Source: Actinomycetes bacterium
GTDB lineage: Bacteria > Actinomycetota > Actinomycetes > Propionibacteriales > Nocardioidaceae
DNA length: 17,419 nt
Direction: 5' to 3'
Assembly (NCBI GenBank): GCA_023417775.1
Contig: JAEZEJ010000096.1
Location: 1 to 17,419 of the forward strand
The notes beneath the pieces were generated by a model. It saw only the letters and a program-made list of their open reading frames with translations. It made no database searches and had not been told where the DNA came from. The position numbers were made by a program, and so were the translations under genes. The stretch's first letter is position 1; every line of letters begins with the position of its first letter. Shown here piece after piece: positions 6,548 through 14,441 of the stretch.

Positions 6548-8304
6548 ACCTGCCCCTGATCGACATCCTGCCGCGCCTGCGGCGCATGGTCTCCCGGTCC
6601 GAGGCACTGCGACCGGCGCTCGCGATCGCCGCGCTCAACGGCCTGGTCGAGGGCCTCGCCCTCGCGGCACTGCTCCCCGCCATCAGCTCGCTCGCCTCCG
6701 GCGATCCCGTCTGGGGTCTCGGCATCGGCGGCTGGCTCGGCGTCCTCGCCGTCCTGGCGGCCCTCTGCTTCGGTCTGCACTACCTGCAGGAGCGTCGCAC
6801 CTACGGGGTCGCCCTGGACTTCCTGCGCAGCATCCACCGGCTGGTCGGGGATCAGGTGGCCAAGCAGCCGCTGGGCTGGTTCGCGCGTCCATTGTCCGGG
6901 CGACTGTCGCGCATGGTCTCGGCCGAGCTGATGTCCGCCGGTGAGATCTTCGCCCACATGATCGGCCCCCTCGTCGCCCGGTGCACCGCGGCCATCGTCC
7001 TCGTCGTCGCCGCGTGGTTCTGGAATCCGTTGCTGGGACTGGTACTGACGATCGCCGCCCCGGTCTTCGTGCTCATCACCCTGGCGTCCACCTTCTTCAT
7101 GCGGCGGGGTGGAGCGATCCACGAGCCGGAGGAGGTGCGCCTGGCCCAGCGCATCGTGGAGTACGCCCAATGCCAGGGAGCGCTGCGCTCCTGCGGGCGC
7201 AGCGGCGACTTCCCGCCGCTGAGCACGGCCCTCGACGACACACGCTCGGCCAAGACACGTGCGCAGTGGATCGAGACCCTGGGTCTCCTGCTCAGCGGAG
7301 CGGTGACGCAGGGCGTGGTCGTCGCGTTGATCGGCGTCTCCGGGTCGCTGGCCGTGTCCGGGTCGCTGGAGCCGATCCCGGCGCTGGCCTTCATCGGCTT
7401 GGCGCTGCGGTTCACGTCCACACTGTCGATCATCACCGAGAGCGCGATGTCGCTGGAGTCCCGGCGCCCGCTGCTCGACGCGATCGACGAGGTGCTCACC
7501 GCTGAGCCGCTGCCCGAGCCGTCCTCACCCAGCCCGCTGCCGGACCCCGGGACGATCGAGCTCGATGACGTGACCTTCGCGTACCACCCCGGAGCGCAGC
7601 CGGTCCTCGACAAGGTCTCGCTGTCGGTGCCGGCCGGCTCGATGGTCGCCCTCGTGGGGCCGTCGGGCAGCGGCAAGACCACCATCGCGCGGTTGGTCAG
7701 CCGCTTCCATGATGCCGACTCCGGGGTCGTGAAGGTCGGCGGCCTGCCGGTCACCGAGCAGACCACCGAGCAGCTGATGGGCCAGCTGTCGATGGTCTTC
7801 CAGGACGTCTACCTGTTCGACGACACGCTGGAGGCCAATGTGGCCGTCGGGCGCGAGGACGCGAGCCGCGAGGAGGTCCGCGAGGCCGCCGACCTCGCCG
7901 GCGTCACCGAGATCGCCGACCGGCTGCCGGACGGCTGGGCATCGCGGGTGGGCGAAGGCGGCCGTGCGCTGTCCGGCGGGGAGCGTCAGCGCGTCGCGAT
8001 CGCCCGGGCGCTGCTCAAACGGTCGCCGGTCGTGCTGCTCGACGAGGCCACATCGGCGCTCGACGTGGAGAACGAGGCGAACATCGTCGCGGCCGTGGAG
8101 CGACTGCGCCAGCAGGCGACGGTCCTGATCATCGCCCATCGCCTGGACACCATCGCGGCCGCCGACCAGATCATCGCGCTCACCGAGCACGGAGCTGTGG
8201 AGGCCCAGGGCACGCACGACGAGCTGCTGGCGGCCGGCGGCACCTACGCGCGCTTCTGGGACCGGCTGCATCGAGCACGAGGATGGCAGCTCACCGAGTC
8301 GTGA
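6544..8304 (+). CDS. ABC transporter, fused membrane and ATPase domains (IrtB/YbtQ-like)
   Basis: The 586-residue partner half-transporter has six predicted membrane helices in residues 20-300 (for example GWLGVLAVLAALCFGLHYL and AAIVLVVAAWFWNPLLGLVL) and an ATPase with Walker A GPSGSGKTT near 372-380, Q-loop VFQDVYLF, signature LSGGE near 476-480, Walker B VVLLDEATSALD near 496 and H-loop AHR near 531. Unlike its partner it has the canonical D-loop SALD, so the two ATPase sites are probably unequal. ATG 6544 overlaps the stop of the first half, with GGAGG at 6530-6534 as ribosome binding site. Both halves together match the gene pair layout of irtAB and ybtPQ. The coding region contains a 13-base direct repeat (7339-7351 and 7357-7369) producing SGSLAVSGSLEP. 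Confidence 0.88.
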   Translation: MNLPLIDILPRLRRMVSRSEALRPALAIAALNGLVEGLALAALLPAISSLASGDPVWGLGIGGWLGVLAVLAALCFGLHYLQERRTYGVALDFLRSIHRLVGDQVAKQPLGWFARPLSGRLSRMVSAELMSAGEIFAHMIGPLVARCTAAIVLVVAAWFWNPLLGLVLTIAAPVFVLITLASTFFMRRGGAIHEPEEVRLAQRIVEYAQCQGALRSCGRSGDFPPLSTALDDTRSAKTRAQWIETLGLLLSGAVTQGVVVALIGVSGSLAVSGSLEPIPALAFIGLALRFTSTLSIITESAMSLESRRPLLDAIDEVLTAEPLPEPSSPSPLPDPGTIELDDVTFAYHPGAQPVLDKVSLSVPAGSMVALVGPSGSGKTTIARLVSRFHDADSGVVKVGGLPVTEQTTEQLMGQLSMVFQDVYLFDDTLEANVAVGREDASREEVREAADLAGVTEIADRLPDGWASRVGEGGRALSGGERQRVAIARALLKRSPVVLLDEATSALDVENEANIVAAVERLRQQATVLIIAHRLDTIAAADQIIALTEHGAVEAQGTHDELLAAGGTYARFWDRLHRARGWQLTES

Positions 8305-8309
8305 TCGGC

Positions 8310-8315
8310 TAGCCT
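8310..8315 (+). promoter_or_regulatory. Probable -10 element of a leaderless transcript for the TetR gene
   Basis: TAGCCT lies six bases before ATG 8322, matching the TANNNT spacing seen for leaderless actinobacterial transcripts that start at the A of ATG. No Shine-Dalgarno sequence is visible in front of ATG 8322 or ATG 8346. The gene may thus be made from its own promoter apart from the ABC operon. Confidence 0.35.
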
Positions 8316-8321
8316 GAAACG

Positions 8322-8987
8322 ATGTATGACCCCTCGGCGGCGCCCATGAGACCGATCGTGGCCGGTGGCCGGAAGGTCGGCCGCAAGCCCGCGTTCACGG
8401 CCGAGGACGTGGTGGCCGCCGCTGTGGCCGAGGGCATCGACCGGTTCACCCTCGCGGCGGTCGCCCGACGGCTCGGCGTCGTGACGACCGCGATCTACCG
8501 GTTGTTCGGCTCCCGCGAGGAGCTGGTGATCGCCTGCCTGGACGCCGCGGGGGCGACGATCGCGCTGCCGGGGCCCGCCGCCCACTGGCGCGACACGCTG
8601 CAGACCTGGGCCGACGAATGCTGGCGGGTCTGCGAGGACTATCCGGGACTGAGCCGTCTGGTGTACTCCTATCCCCTGGCACCCACTCGGATCGTGGGCG
8701 TCTTCAATGCCTATGCCGACAGCCTCGCAGCGCAGGGCAAGACCCGGGGCCAGGCGATGTTCGCCCTCGACTTCATCGGTGACACGGTCTTCGCCTCCCA
8801 CCTCGGCGTCGAGTCCATGCGCTCGGTGGACGAGAAGGGCACGACCGGGCTGGACGCCGTCCGGGACGCCGTCGGAGACGCGGACACAGTCTTCCGCCCC
8901 GAGGAGTCCTGGACGGGGCGTGCCGTACTGGACACGAAGATCGATTTCATCCTCACCGGCCTGGAGAGGAGCTGGCCCGAGTTCTGA
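8322..8987 (+). CDS. TetR-family transcriptional regulator
   Basis: A 221-residue regulator. Residues about 25-72 form the TetR DNA-binding domain: FTAEDVVAAAVAEGIDRFTL, then AAVARRLGVVTTAIYRLFGS as the helix-turn-helix, then REELVIACLDAAGA. The remainder is a helical ligand-binding domain of about 145 residues with no recognisable signature. It lies 17 bases after the second ABC gene on the same strand and is the likely local regulator of the transporter, although the leaderless-type -10 before it suggests separate expression. A second in-frame ATG at 8346 would give a protein eight residues shorter; neither start has a ribosome binding site. It converges on the molybdoenzyme gene that stops at 9096. 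Confidence 0.85.
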   Translation: MYDPSAAPMRPIVAGGRKVGRKPAFTAEDVVAAAVAEGIDRFTLAAVARRLGVVTTAIYRLFGSREELVIACLDAAGATIALPGPAAHWRDTLQTWADECWRVCEDYPGLSRLVYSYPLAPTRIVGVFNAYADSLAAQGKTRGQAMFALDFIGDTVFASHLGVESMRSVDEKGTTGLDAVRDAVGDADTVFRPEESWTGRAVLDTKIDFILTGLERSWPEF

Positions 8988-8996
8988 GCCGGCGAC

Positions 8997-9013
8997 GCCA
9001 TCATCGAGATGGC
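8997..9013. terminator. Small hairpin between convergent TetR and molybdoenzyme genes
   Basis: GCCATC (8997-9002) pairs with GATGGC (9008-9013) around a five-base loop, ten bases after the TetR stop. A second stem, TGACGG (9078-9083) with CCGTCA (9093-9098), includes the stop codon of the leftward molybdoenzyme gene. Neither is followed by a T tract. The 108-base gap holds no gene, so these are the best termination candidates. Confidence 0.3.
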
Positions 9014-9095
9014 CGCAATCTAGCCGGGCCCACCCCGTAGCGGTAGGTGATCAGCCTCATTCGGACTCGATGATGTTTGACGGCCTATCGTCCCG

Positions 9096-11426
9096 TCATG
9101 GTCCCGGGTCGAACTCGTCTCTGCGGATCGTCTCGGGAGGCTGGTGCGCCCGGGTCGGTGCCGGATCCGTTTCCCGGCGGATGCTCACCATGCAGGTCTG
9201 CGCCGAGGATCCCTGAGCCAATCGCGATGTCCCGATATCGGAGGTGAGCACATTGGGATTGCCCTGGCGGCAGGTCGACCCCGGCTCCCCCGGGCGCTCG
9301 GGATCCCACCATCCTCCCGTGGCCATCAACGCGACCCGTCGGTGGACACCGTCGACGAGTCGCGCGACGGCCAGACAGGAGCCCCGCACATTCGAGATCC
9401 GAACGGTGTCCCCGTCGGCGATGCCGAGCCTCGCGGCGGTCTGCGGATGCAGTCGGACGATCTCTCGCCCATCGGCCTTGTGGCGCATGCTGGCCGCGGC
9501 GAAATCCAGTTGGCTGTGGATCTTCCCCTTCGGCTGGTGCGAGAGCAGGTGCAGCATCGAGTCATCGAGATCCGCCCTCCCGATCCACTCATGCGGCTCC
9601 TGCCAGGAGGCGTAGCCGGGACACTCCTCGTAGCCGAAGGACGCCACCGTCTCGGAGTAGATCTCGATCCGACCCGAAGGCGTGCTCAGAGGATGCCGGG
9701 CCGGGTCGGCGCGCAGGTCGGCGAAGGCATCGACCCCGGCCGGGACGGACAGCGGCACCTGCACACCATCGGACTCCCAGAACTCTGCGAAGGACGGCAG
9801 CTCCACGCCCCGCAGCGCCACTCGGCGTGTGGTCTCGTCGTAGAGACGCTCGATCCACTGCCTCTCGGTGAGTCCCTCGTCGAACTCCTGCCGACGGCCG
9901 CGACGCTCCGCCACCTGGGAGAACGCCTCGAAGTCGGTCGGCAGCCCCTCCGGCGGATCGACCACACGGTGGAGCGGCAGGAGCATCGTGTCCCGGCTCC
10001 CGGCGATGATGTCGTCCCTCTCCAGTGTCGTCGCCACCGGGATGACGATGTCGGCGTGCCGGGCGACCGGCGTCCACCAGGAGTCATGGACGATGACGGT
10101 CTCGGGGACGTTCCAGGCTCTCAGGAGCTTGTTCAGGTCCTGATGGTGGTGGAACGGATTGCCTCCCGCCCAGTACACCAGCCGCACATCCGGATAGGTC
10201 AGGCGCTGCCCGTTGAACTCCAGCGTCCGCCCGGGTGACAGCAGCATGTCCGAGATCCGGGCGACGGGGATGAAGCTGTCCACGCGATTGCGGACCTGCG
10301 GGAAGCTGGCGGCGCCCATCGATCCGCGATGGAGACCGATCCCGTGCGTCGCGCTGAGACCGGCGGCGAAACCACCACCGGGGCGTCCCATCGACCCCGT
10401 CATCGCGGCCAGGGTCACCGCCGCCCAGTAGGCCTGCTCGCCGTGCTGGGCCCGTTGCATCGACCACGTCACCGAGACGACCGTGCGGGCCGCCGACGCG
10501 TCATCGGCCAGCCCGATGATCACCTCGCTGGCTACCCCGCAGATCTCCTCAGCCCATCCGGGCGTCTTCTCGACTCCGTCCAGCTCGCCGAGCACATAGT
10601 CGCGGAAGTTCTCGTAGCCCACGCAGCACCTGGCCAGGAAGTCCGCATCCTCGCGCCCGCTGGTCATCAGCCGATGCGCCATGCCCAGCATCAAGGCGGT
10701 GTCGGTTCCTGGCCGGATGGGGATCCACTCCGCCCGCAGCGACTCGTCGAGGTCGTCCTCGACCGGGCTGATGCAGACGAAGCGCACACCGGCCTCCGCA
10801 CAGGCTCGCTGCGCGTCCCTCGCCCGGTGGTGCTTCAATCCCCCTTGGTTCACCAAGGTGTTCTTCAACGGCGATCCTCCGAAGGCGATGACGAGCTCGG
10901 CGTGCTCGGCGATCGCGGACCACTGCGGATTCCCGTCGAACATCGCCATGCCGGAACCGCCGATGACATGCGGGAGCACGACCTCCTGGGCGCCGACGCT
11001 GTAGCTGTGGCGAGAAGCCGTGTACCCGCCGTCGACGGCCAGGAAGCGGTGGATCTGGCTCTGCGCGTGGTGGAACCGTCCGGCACTGGACCAGCCGTAG
11101 GAGCCGCCGAAGACCGCGGCATCCCCGTGCTGCTCGCGGACTCGCGTCAGCTCGGCGGCGATCGCGTCATAGGCCTCCTCCCAGGAGACTTCGACGAAGG
11201 CTTCGCCGCCGCGCCTCGGGGTGCTTCCCGTCGGGCCGTCCCGGAGCCATCCCTCACGGATATGCGGACGCCTGATCCGCAGCTCGTGGTCGATCACCTC
11301 GTGCAGGCCGGCGGACGCGACCGCGCCGTCGGGATCATCGGGCAGGTTCCGCGTCGCCACCGGGCGACCGTTCTCGAGCACCACCTCGAAGGTCCCCAGG
11401 TGGGTACTGGTTCGTCTCGTCTGCAT
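9096..11426 (-). CDS. Molybdopterin-dependent S-/N-oxide reductase, BisC/TorA/DorA type
   Basis: A 776-residue enzyme of the DMSO-reductase family, using bis-MGD molybdenum cofactor to reduce S-oxides or N-oxides. GGSYGWSSAGRFHHAQSQ near residues 107-124 is the family hallmark, with the second serine (about residue 114) in the position of the molybdenum ligand. NPFHHHQDLN and the C-terminal QGNPNVLTSDIGTSRLAQG are further cofactor-binding segments. There is no twin-arginine signal peptide and no N-terminal Fe-S cysteine set, which fits cytoplasmic biotin sulfoxide reductase rather than periplasmic TorA/DorA. The ATG at 11426 has a GGTGAG-like site in front of it; a GTG start at 11435 (three residues longer) is possible. 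It is the last gene of a leftward run, 34 bases after the short-chain dehydrogenase. The substrate could be methionine, biotin or another sulfoxide, or an N-oxide; electron donors and cofactor synthesis genes are not in the window. Confidence 0.9.
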   Translation of the reverse strand: MQTRRTSTHLGTFEVVLENGRPVATRNLPDDPDGAVASAGLHEVIDHELRIRRPHIREGWLRDGPTGSTPRRGGEAFVEVSWEEAYDAIAAELTRVREQHGDAAVFGGSYGWSSAGRFHHAQSQIHRFLAVDGGYTASRHSYSVGAQEVVLPHVIGGSGMAMFDGNPQWSAIAEHAELVIAFGGSPLKNTLVNQGGLKHHRARDAQRACAEAGVRFVCISPVEDDLDESLRAEWIPIRPGTDTALMLGMAHRLMTSGREDADFLARCCVGYENFRDYVLGELDGVEKTPGWAEEICGVASEVIIGLADDASAARTVVSVTWSMQRAQHGEQAYWAAVTLAAMTGSMGRPGGGFAAGLSATHGIGLHRGSMGAASFPQVRNRVDSFIPVARISDMLLSPGRTLEFNGQRLTYPDVRLVYWAGGNPFHHHQDLNKLLRAWNVPETVIVHDSWWTPVARHADIVIPVATTLERDDIIAGSRDTMLLPLHRVVDPPEGLPTDFEAFSQVAERRGRRQEFDEGLTERQWIERLYDETTRRVALRGVELPSFAEFWESDGVQVPLSVPAGVDAFADLRADPARHPLSTPSGRIEIYSETVASFGYEECPGYASWQEPHEWIGRADLDDSMLHLLSHQPKGKIHSQLDFAAASMRHKADGREIVRLHPQTAARLGIADGDTVRISNVRGSCLAVARLVDGVHRRVALMATGGWWDPERPGEPGSTCRQGNPNVLTSDIGTSRLAQGSSAQTCMVSIRRETDPAPTRAHQPPETIRRDEFDPGP

Positions 11427-11460
11427 GGGTCTCACCCGATCCCGGTCGCAGGAGCCTGGC

Positions 11461-12276
11461 TCACAGGTCGCTCGTCAACAGGATGCCGCCGTCGACCGCC
11501 ACGGACTGGCCGGTGACCCAGTCGGCATCGCGGGACAGCAGATGGACGACCGAGGCCGCGATATCCCGCGGATCTCCGATACGGCCCATCGGATAGGTGG
11601 CGGCGATCTCGGACTCTCGCCCCTCGAAGCGTGACGAGCCCATCTGAGTGCGGACCAATGCCGGCGCCACCGCGTTGACCCGGATCCGGGGAGCGAGCTC
11701 GACCGCCAGCTGACGCGTGAGGTGTTCGAGCATCGCCTTGGTGGCCGAGTAGGCCCCGATGCGCTGGGACGATGTCGTCCGCCCCAGCCCCGAGGTGATG
11801 TTGACGACCGCCCCACCCCCGGACATGGCCCTCGCGGCGACCTCGGCGATCCACCCGAGCGGTCCGAGGCAGTTCGTCCGGACGATGGCCTGGAACTCGT
11901 CCTCGGCGATCTCCGTCAGCGGTCCCCGCGGCCCGATGGCGCCGACATTGTTCACCAGCAGATCGATGCGTCCGAAGCGATCCAGCGCCAGGCTCACGGT
12001 CTGAGCGCGAGCGGCAGGGTCCTCGGCGTCCCCGCCGACCGCCAGGACCCGCTCCGCGCCGAGCTGAGCCTCGGCCTCCTCCAACGCTCGAGGATCGCGG
12101 CCGGTGATCACCACACGGCTGCCCTCGTCGACGAGCCGCCGGGCGATGGCGAGCCCGATGCCGCGGGAACCACCGGTGACGATGGCGACCAGGCCCTCGA
12201 AGCGGCCGAGCCGTCCGGTGACCGGCCCAGAGGGCGCGCTCACCGGACGGTCGGCCTCGAGATCGACGTGGCTCAC
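11461..12276 (-). CDS. Short-chain dehydrogenase/reductase (SDR)
   Basis: A 271-residue classical SDR with NAD(P)-binding TGGSRGIG at 34-41, NNVG, the catalytic serine in NITSG, and the YSATK active-site motif, followed by PALVRTQM and a C-terminal WVTGQSVAVDGG. It would oxidise or reduce an alcohol or ketone. The N terminus is about 25 residues longer than usual; the start is a GTG one base after the TGA of the upstream lipoprotein gene (stop 12278-12280), so translational coupling is likely and a downstream start such as GTG 12243 cannot be excluded. It sits between a PotD-like binding protein and the BisC-type molybdoenzyme, suggesting a redox step in the same pathway. The nucleotide preference is not settled. 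Confidence 0.88.
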   Translation of the reverse strand: MSHVDLEADRPVSAPSGPVTGRLGRFEGLVAIVTGGSRGIGLAIARRLVDEGSRVVITGRDPRALEEAEAQLGAERVLAVGGDAEDPAARAQTVSLALDRFGRIDLLVNNVGAIGPRGPLTEIAEDEFQAIVRTNCLGPLGWIAEVAARAMSGGGAVVNITSGLGRTTSSQRIGAYSATKAMLEHLTRQLAVELAPRIRVNAVAPALVRTQMGSSRFEGRESEIAATYPMGRIGDPRDIAASVVHLLSRDADWVTGQSVAVDGGILLTSDL

Positions 12277-12277
12277 G

Positions 12278-13324
12278 TCAACCCGCCGTCATGTCATTCC
12301 AGCGTTGCACGACGAGGTCCTGGTTCTCCTTCATGTAGTCCACATCGGTCACCGCCTCGTTGCCCTTCACCGCCTCCTCATTGGCCGATGAGACGAATCG
12401 ACGGTACTTCTCGGGGACCTCTGGTCCCGAGTCCTTCGCCGCGGAACGGTAGGCCATGTGCTGATAGAACGGCGCCTGCGTCTCGGGATCGGCCAACCAT
12501 GCCAAGAACTCCTGCTGCGAGTCCGGGCTCTGGCTGTGCTTCACCGCGACCACATTCGTCCACGTCTGGTAGATCCCGTCCCACACGATCTCGAGATTCG
12601 GATTCTGCCGCGCGCCGGTCTCCACGCGCCCGGTGAAGCACAGGCACATCGCGAAATCGCCGTTGGCCAGCCGCTCCGTCTCCTGGGCGAGATCGGAGTG
12701 GAGTTCGAGATCGGCTCCCAGCCGGTCGATGGCCTTCTCGGCGCGATCGAAGTCGAGCGGGAAGACCTCGTCCTTGTCGACTCCGTCGGCGAGCAGCAGC
12801 GCCGGCAGGGTGGTGATGTAGTCATAGGCGATCCGCTTGCCGGGGAACCGCTCGGTGTCCATGAAATCGGCGATCGATGTCGGGACGTCGTCGCCGGTGA
12901 ACATCTCGGAGTTGTAGGTCAGCACGACCGACTGGGGATACACGGGAACGCCGCACTCGTCGTTCACGAACTTCGGGTCCATGCCCGACATGTCGATATC
13001 GGGGTCGCGCTCCTCGAACAGCACGCCGCATTCCTTCGCGCTGGTCCCCGGATCGACCGTCACGAGATCCCAGGTCGTCTTGCCCGCATCGACCATCGCC
13101 TTGACCTTGGCCGCCTCGAAGGGCGAGTCCACCCGGTACTCCACACCTGTCGCCTCCGAGAAGGGCTTCAACCAGCCCTCCTCGGCCGCGGTCACCGCCT
13201 CGCCCCCGTAGTTGACGAAGACGAGGCTCTTGGCATCCTCGGACGTATCCGAGGATGCGCCGCTGCCGCATGCCGCTGCCAGGGTGACGGAGGCCAGGGC
13301 GAGGACGATCCCGATTCGTTTCAT
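12278..13324 (-). CDS. PotD-like extracellular solute-binding lipoprotein 1
   Basis: A 348-residue lipoprotein with a short basic N terminus, hydrophobic stretch and lipobox LAAAC (Cys19), so it should be anchored outside the membrane. The mature part is a family 1/8 solute-binding protein of the PotD type: LVFVNYGGEAVTAAEEGWLKPF, WDLVTVDPG, SIADFMDTERFPGKRI, and ADGVDKDEVFPLDFDRAEKAI. Such proteins bind polyamines or other small cations or carboxylates for ABC import. AGGAG precedes the ATG. Cysteines at 99, 124, 227 and 229 keep the same spacing as in the second lipoprotein gene. It is clearly a paralogue of the 16160-17239 product. The permease and ATPase genes are not seen in the window. 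It precedes the SDR by one base and follows the imine-reductase-like gene. Confidence 0.9.
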   Translation of the reverse strand: MKRIGIVLALASVTLAAACGSGASSDTSEDAKSLVFVNYGGEAVTAAEEGWLKPFSEATGVEYRVDSPFEAAKVKAMVDAGKTTWDLVTVDPGTSAKECGVLFEERDPDIDMSGMDPKFVNDECGVPVYPQSVVLTYNSEMFTGDDVPTSIADFMDTERFPGKRIAYDYITTLPALLLADGVDKDEVFPLDFDRAEKAIDRLGADLELHSDLAQETERLANGDFAMCLCFTGRVETGARQNPNLEIVWDGIYQTWTNVVAVKHSQSPDSQQEFLAWLADPETQAPFYQHMAYRSAAKDSGPEVPEKYRRFVSSANEEAVKGNEAVTDVDYMKENQDLVVQRWNDMTAG

Positions 13325-13350
13325 CAGATTCTCCTTGTGTTCGGGTGCGA

Positions 13351-13379
13351 CTCATTCTGATGAGCGGAGCCCTTCTCCG
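13351..13379. other. Two small hairpins in the leader between oxidoreductase and lipoprotein genes
   Basis: CTCAT (13351-13355) pairs with ATGAG (13360-13364), and CGGAG (13365-13369) pairs with CTCCG (13375-13379), in direct succession. They lie 25-55 bases upstream of the lipoprotein ATG (minus strand). They may be an operator, attenuator or mRNA end; the sequence does not decide. Confidence 0.3.
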
Positions 13380-13416
13380 ACCGGACGGCGGCAAGCTGAT
13401 AGACGCGTGGGGGATG

Positions 13417-14304
13417 TCATACTCCGGTGCCCGGCGCCGCACCGCCGGTCGCGTCGAGCACCAGGGCCGCCGTGCCCACCGCTGCCGAACCGTGCCCGCG
13501 GCTCACCGCCAGCTCCAACACTCGCTCGGCCTCGGCGAGCATCGACGGATCGAGACCGCACCCACGGGTCAACGCCACGAGATCGGCGGCACCGTCCGCC
13601 AGTCTCTCCAGGGTCAATCGCTCGCTGGAGGACTCGGTCGGCCCAGCATCCGAGAGCGACTCCCTGACCCCCTCCTGCACGATGGGGTGCAGCAGATCGA
13701 TCTCCGCGAAGGCCGCGGAGAGCGGGACCCCATGGCGTCTCGCGACCTCCATCGCCAAGACCGTCGTGACCGATGTGGCCACATAGTAGGTCCGGATCGC
13801 CGCGGCCAGCCCGCTCACCGAGCCGATATCGCCGCCGAGCGGCACCGCGCCGCCGAGGGCCTCGGTCACGGCCCGAGCGTCGCTCATCGCCTGATCGCTC
13901 CCCGCATAGAAGATCCGGCTGCGTGACGTCCCCACCGCATCGGGATAGGTGCCGATCTGCCCTTCGACGAACTGCGCCGCCCGACCACCCAGATGATCGG
14001 CCAGCCGACGCGACTCGTCGGCGGTGCCGGCCGTCAGCATGACGACCGTCCGATCCTGGAGATCCGCTCCATCGAGCAGCTCGTAGACGAGTGCATGATC
14101 GGCCACGCACACGACGACGATCTCGGCCTCGTCCACGGCGCCGGCGGGCGAGTCGGCGCACCGGGCGCCCTCGGCCTCCAGGGCACGCCCCTTGGCCTCG
14201 CTCCTGTTCCACACCGTCACCCGCAGGCCATCGGCGAGAAGCGCTCGGGCGAGTGCGGTGCCCATGTTCCCCAGGCCGATGACCGCGACATTCCTCTTCG
14301 ACAT
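13417..14304 (-). CDS. NAD(P)-dependent oxidoreductase, imine reductase/6PGDH-like family
   Basis: A 295-residue protein starting with MSKRNVAVIGLGNMGTALARALL and TVWNRSEAKG, which matches the imine reductase signature (GLGxMG...VTVWNRS). Later segments VEGQIGTYPDAVGTSRSRIF and the helical C-terminal dimerisation domain also fit this family. Length is as expected. At the usual active-site helix I read SGLAAAIRTYY, which has neither the LYD/LYN of typical imine reductases nor the GxxxK of beta-hydroxyacid dehydrogenases, so the catalytic residue is uncertain. ATG 14304 is chosen because it gives the normal start for the family; an ATG at 14334 has no ribosome binding site, while AGGAG and GAAGG lie close before 14304. 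The gene lies between the CoA ligase and the first lipoprotein. It may reduce an imine or a related C=N or C=O bond. Confidence 0.75.
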   Translation of the reverse strand: MSKRNVAVIGLGNMGTALARALLADGLRVTVWNRSEAKGRALEAEGARCADSPAGAVDEAEIVVVCVADHALVYELLDGADLQDRTVVMLTAGTADESRRLADHLGGRAAQFVEGQIGTYPDAVGTSRSRIFYAGSDQAMSDARAVTEALGGAVPLGGDIGSVSGLAAAIRTYYVATSVTTVLAMEVARRHGVPLSAAFAEIDLLHPIVQEGVRESLSDAGPTESSSERLTLERLADGAADLVALTRGCGLDPSMLAEAERVLELAVSRGHGSAAVGTAALVLDATGGAAPGTGV

Positions 14305-14324
14305 TCTCCTACCGCCTTCCGTCG

Positions 14325-14343
14325 TGACCGACATGGTCCGTCA
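14325..14343. promoter_or_regulatory. 19-base imperfect palindrome before the imine-reductase-like gene
   Basis: TGACCGACATGGTCCGTCA has seven of nine symmetrical base pairs about its centre. It ends 21 bases upstream of ATG 14304 in a gap of 137 bases, so it could be an operator for this gene. No regulator gene is adjacent, and the pattern is short enough to arise by chance in such GC-rich DNA. Confidence 0.3.
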
Positions 14344-14413
14344 GGTCTCGACCCCGCGGATCGCCGGACGAGAGGAATGGACCCGATCGGGCGAGGGGCC
14401 TGCCGACCGGGTG

Positions 14414-14427
14414 GCCCCCGACGGGGC
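14414..14427 (-). terminator. Weak hairpin after the CoA ligase gene
   Basis: GCCCC (14414-14418) pairs with GGGGC (14423-14427) around a four-base loop, about 15 bases downstream of the ligase stop (14442). There is no T run. It may reduce read-through into the imine-reductase-like gene or have no role. Confidence 0.2.
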
Positions 14428-14441
14428 GGACCGGCCCTTCG

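Noticed and set aside
5839..7170. Long minus-strand open frame across the junction of the two ABC genes
   Set aside because: Low-complexity product with no domain, opposite two well-supported genes.
10329..11516. Open frame of 395 codons on the plus strand, antisense to the molybdoenzyme gene
   Set aside because: The minus-strand protein shows the full BisC-type motif set; this frame has none and is a shadow of it.
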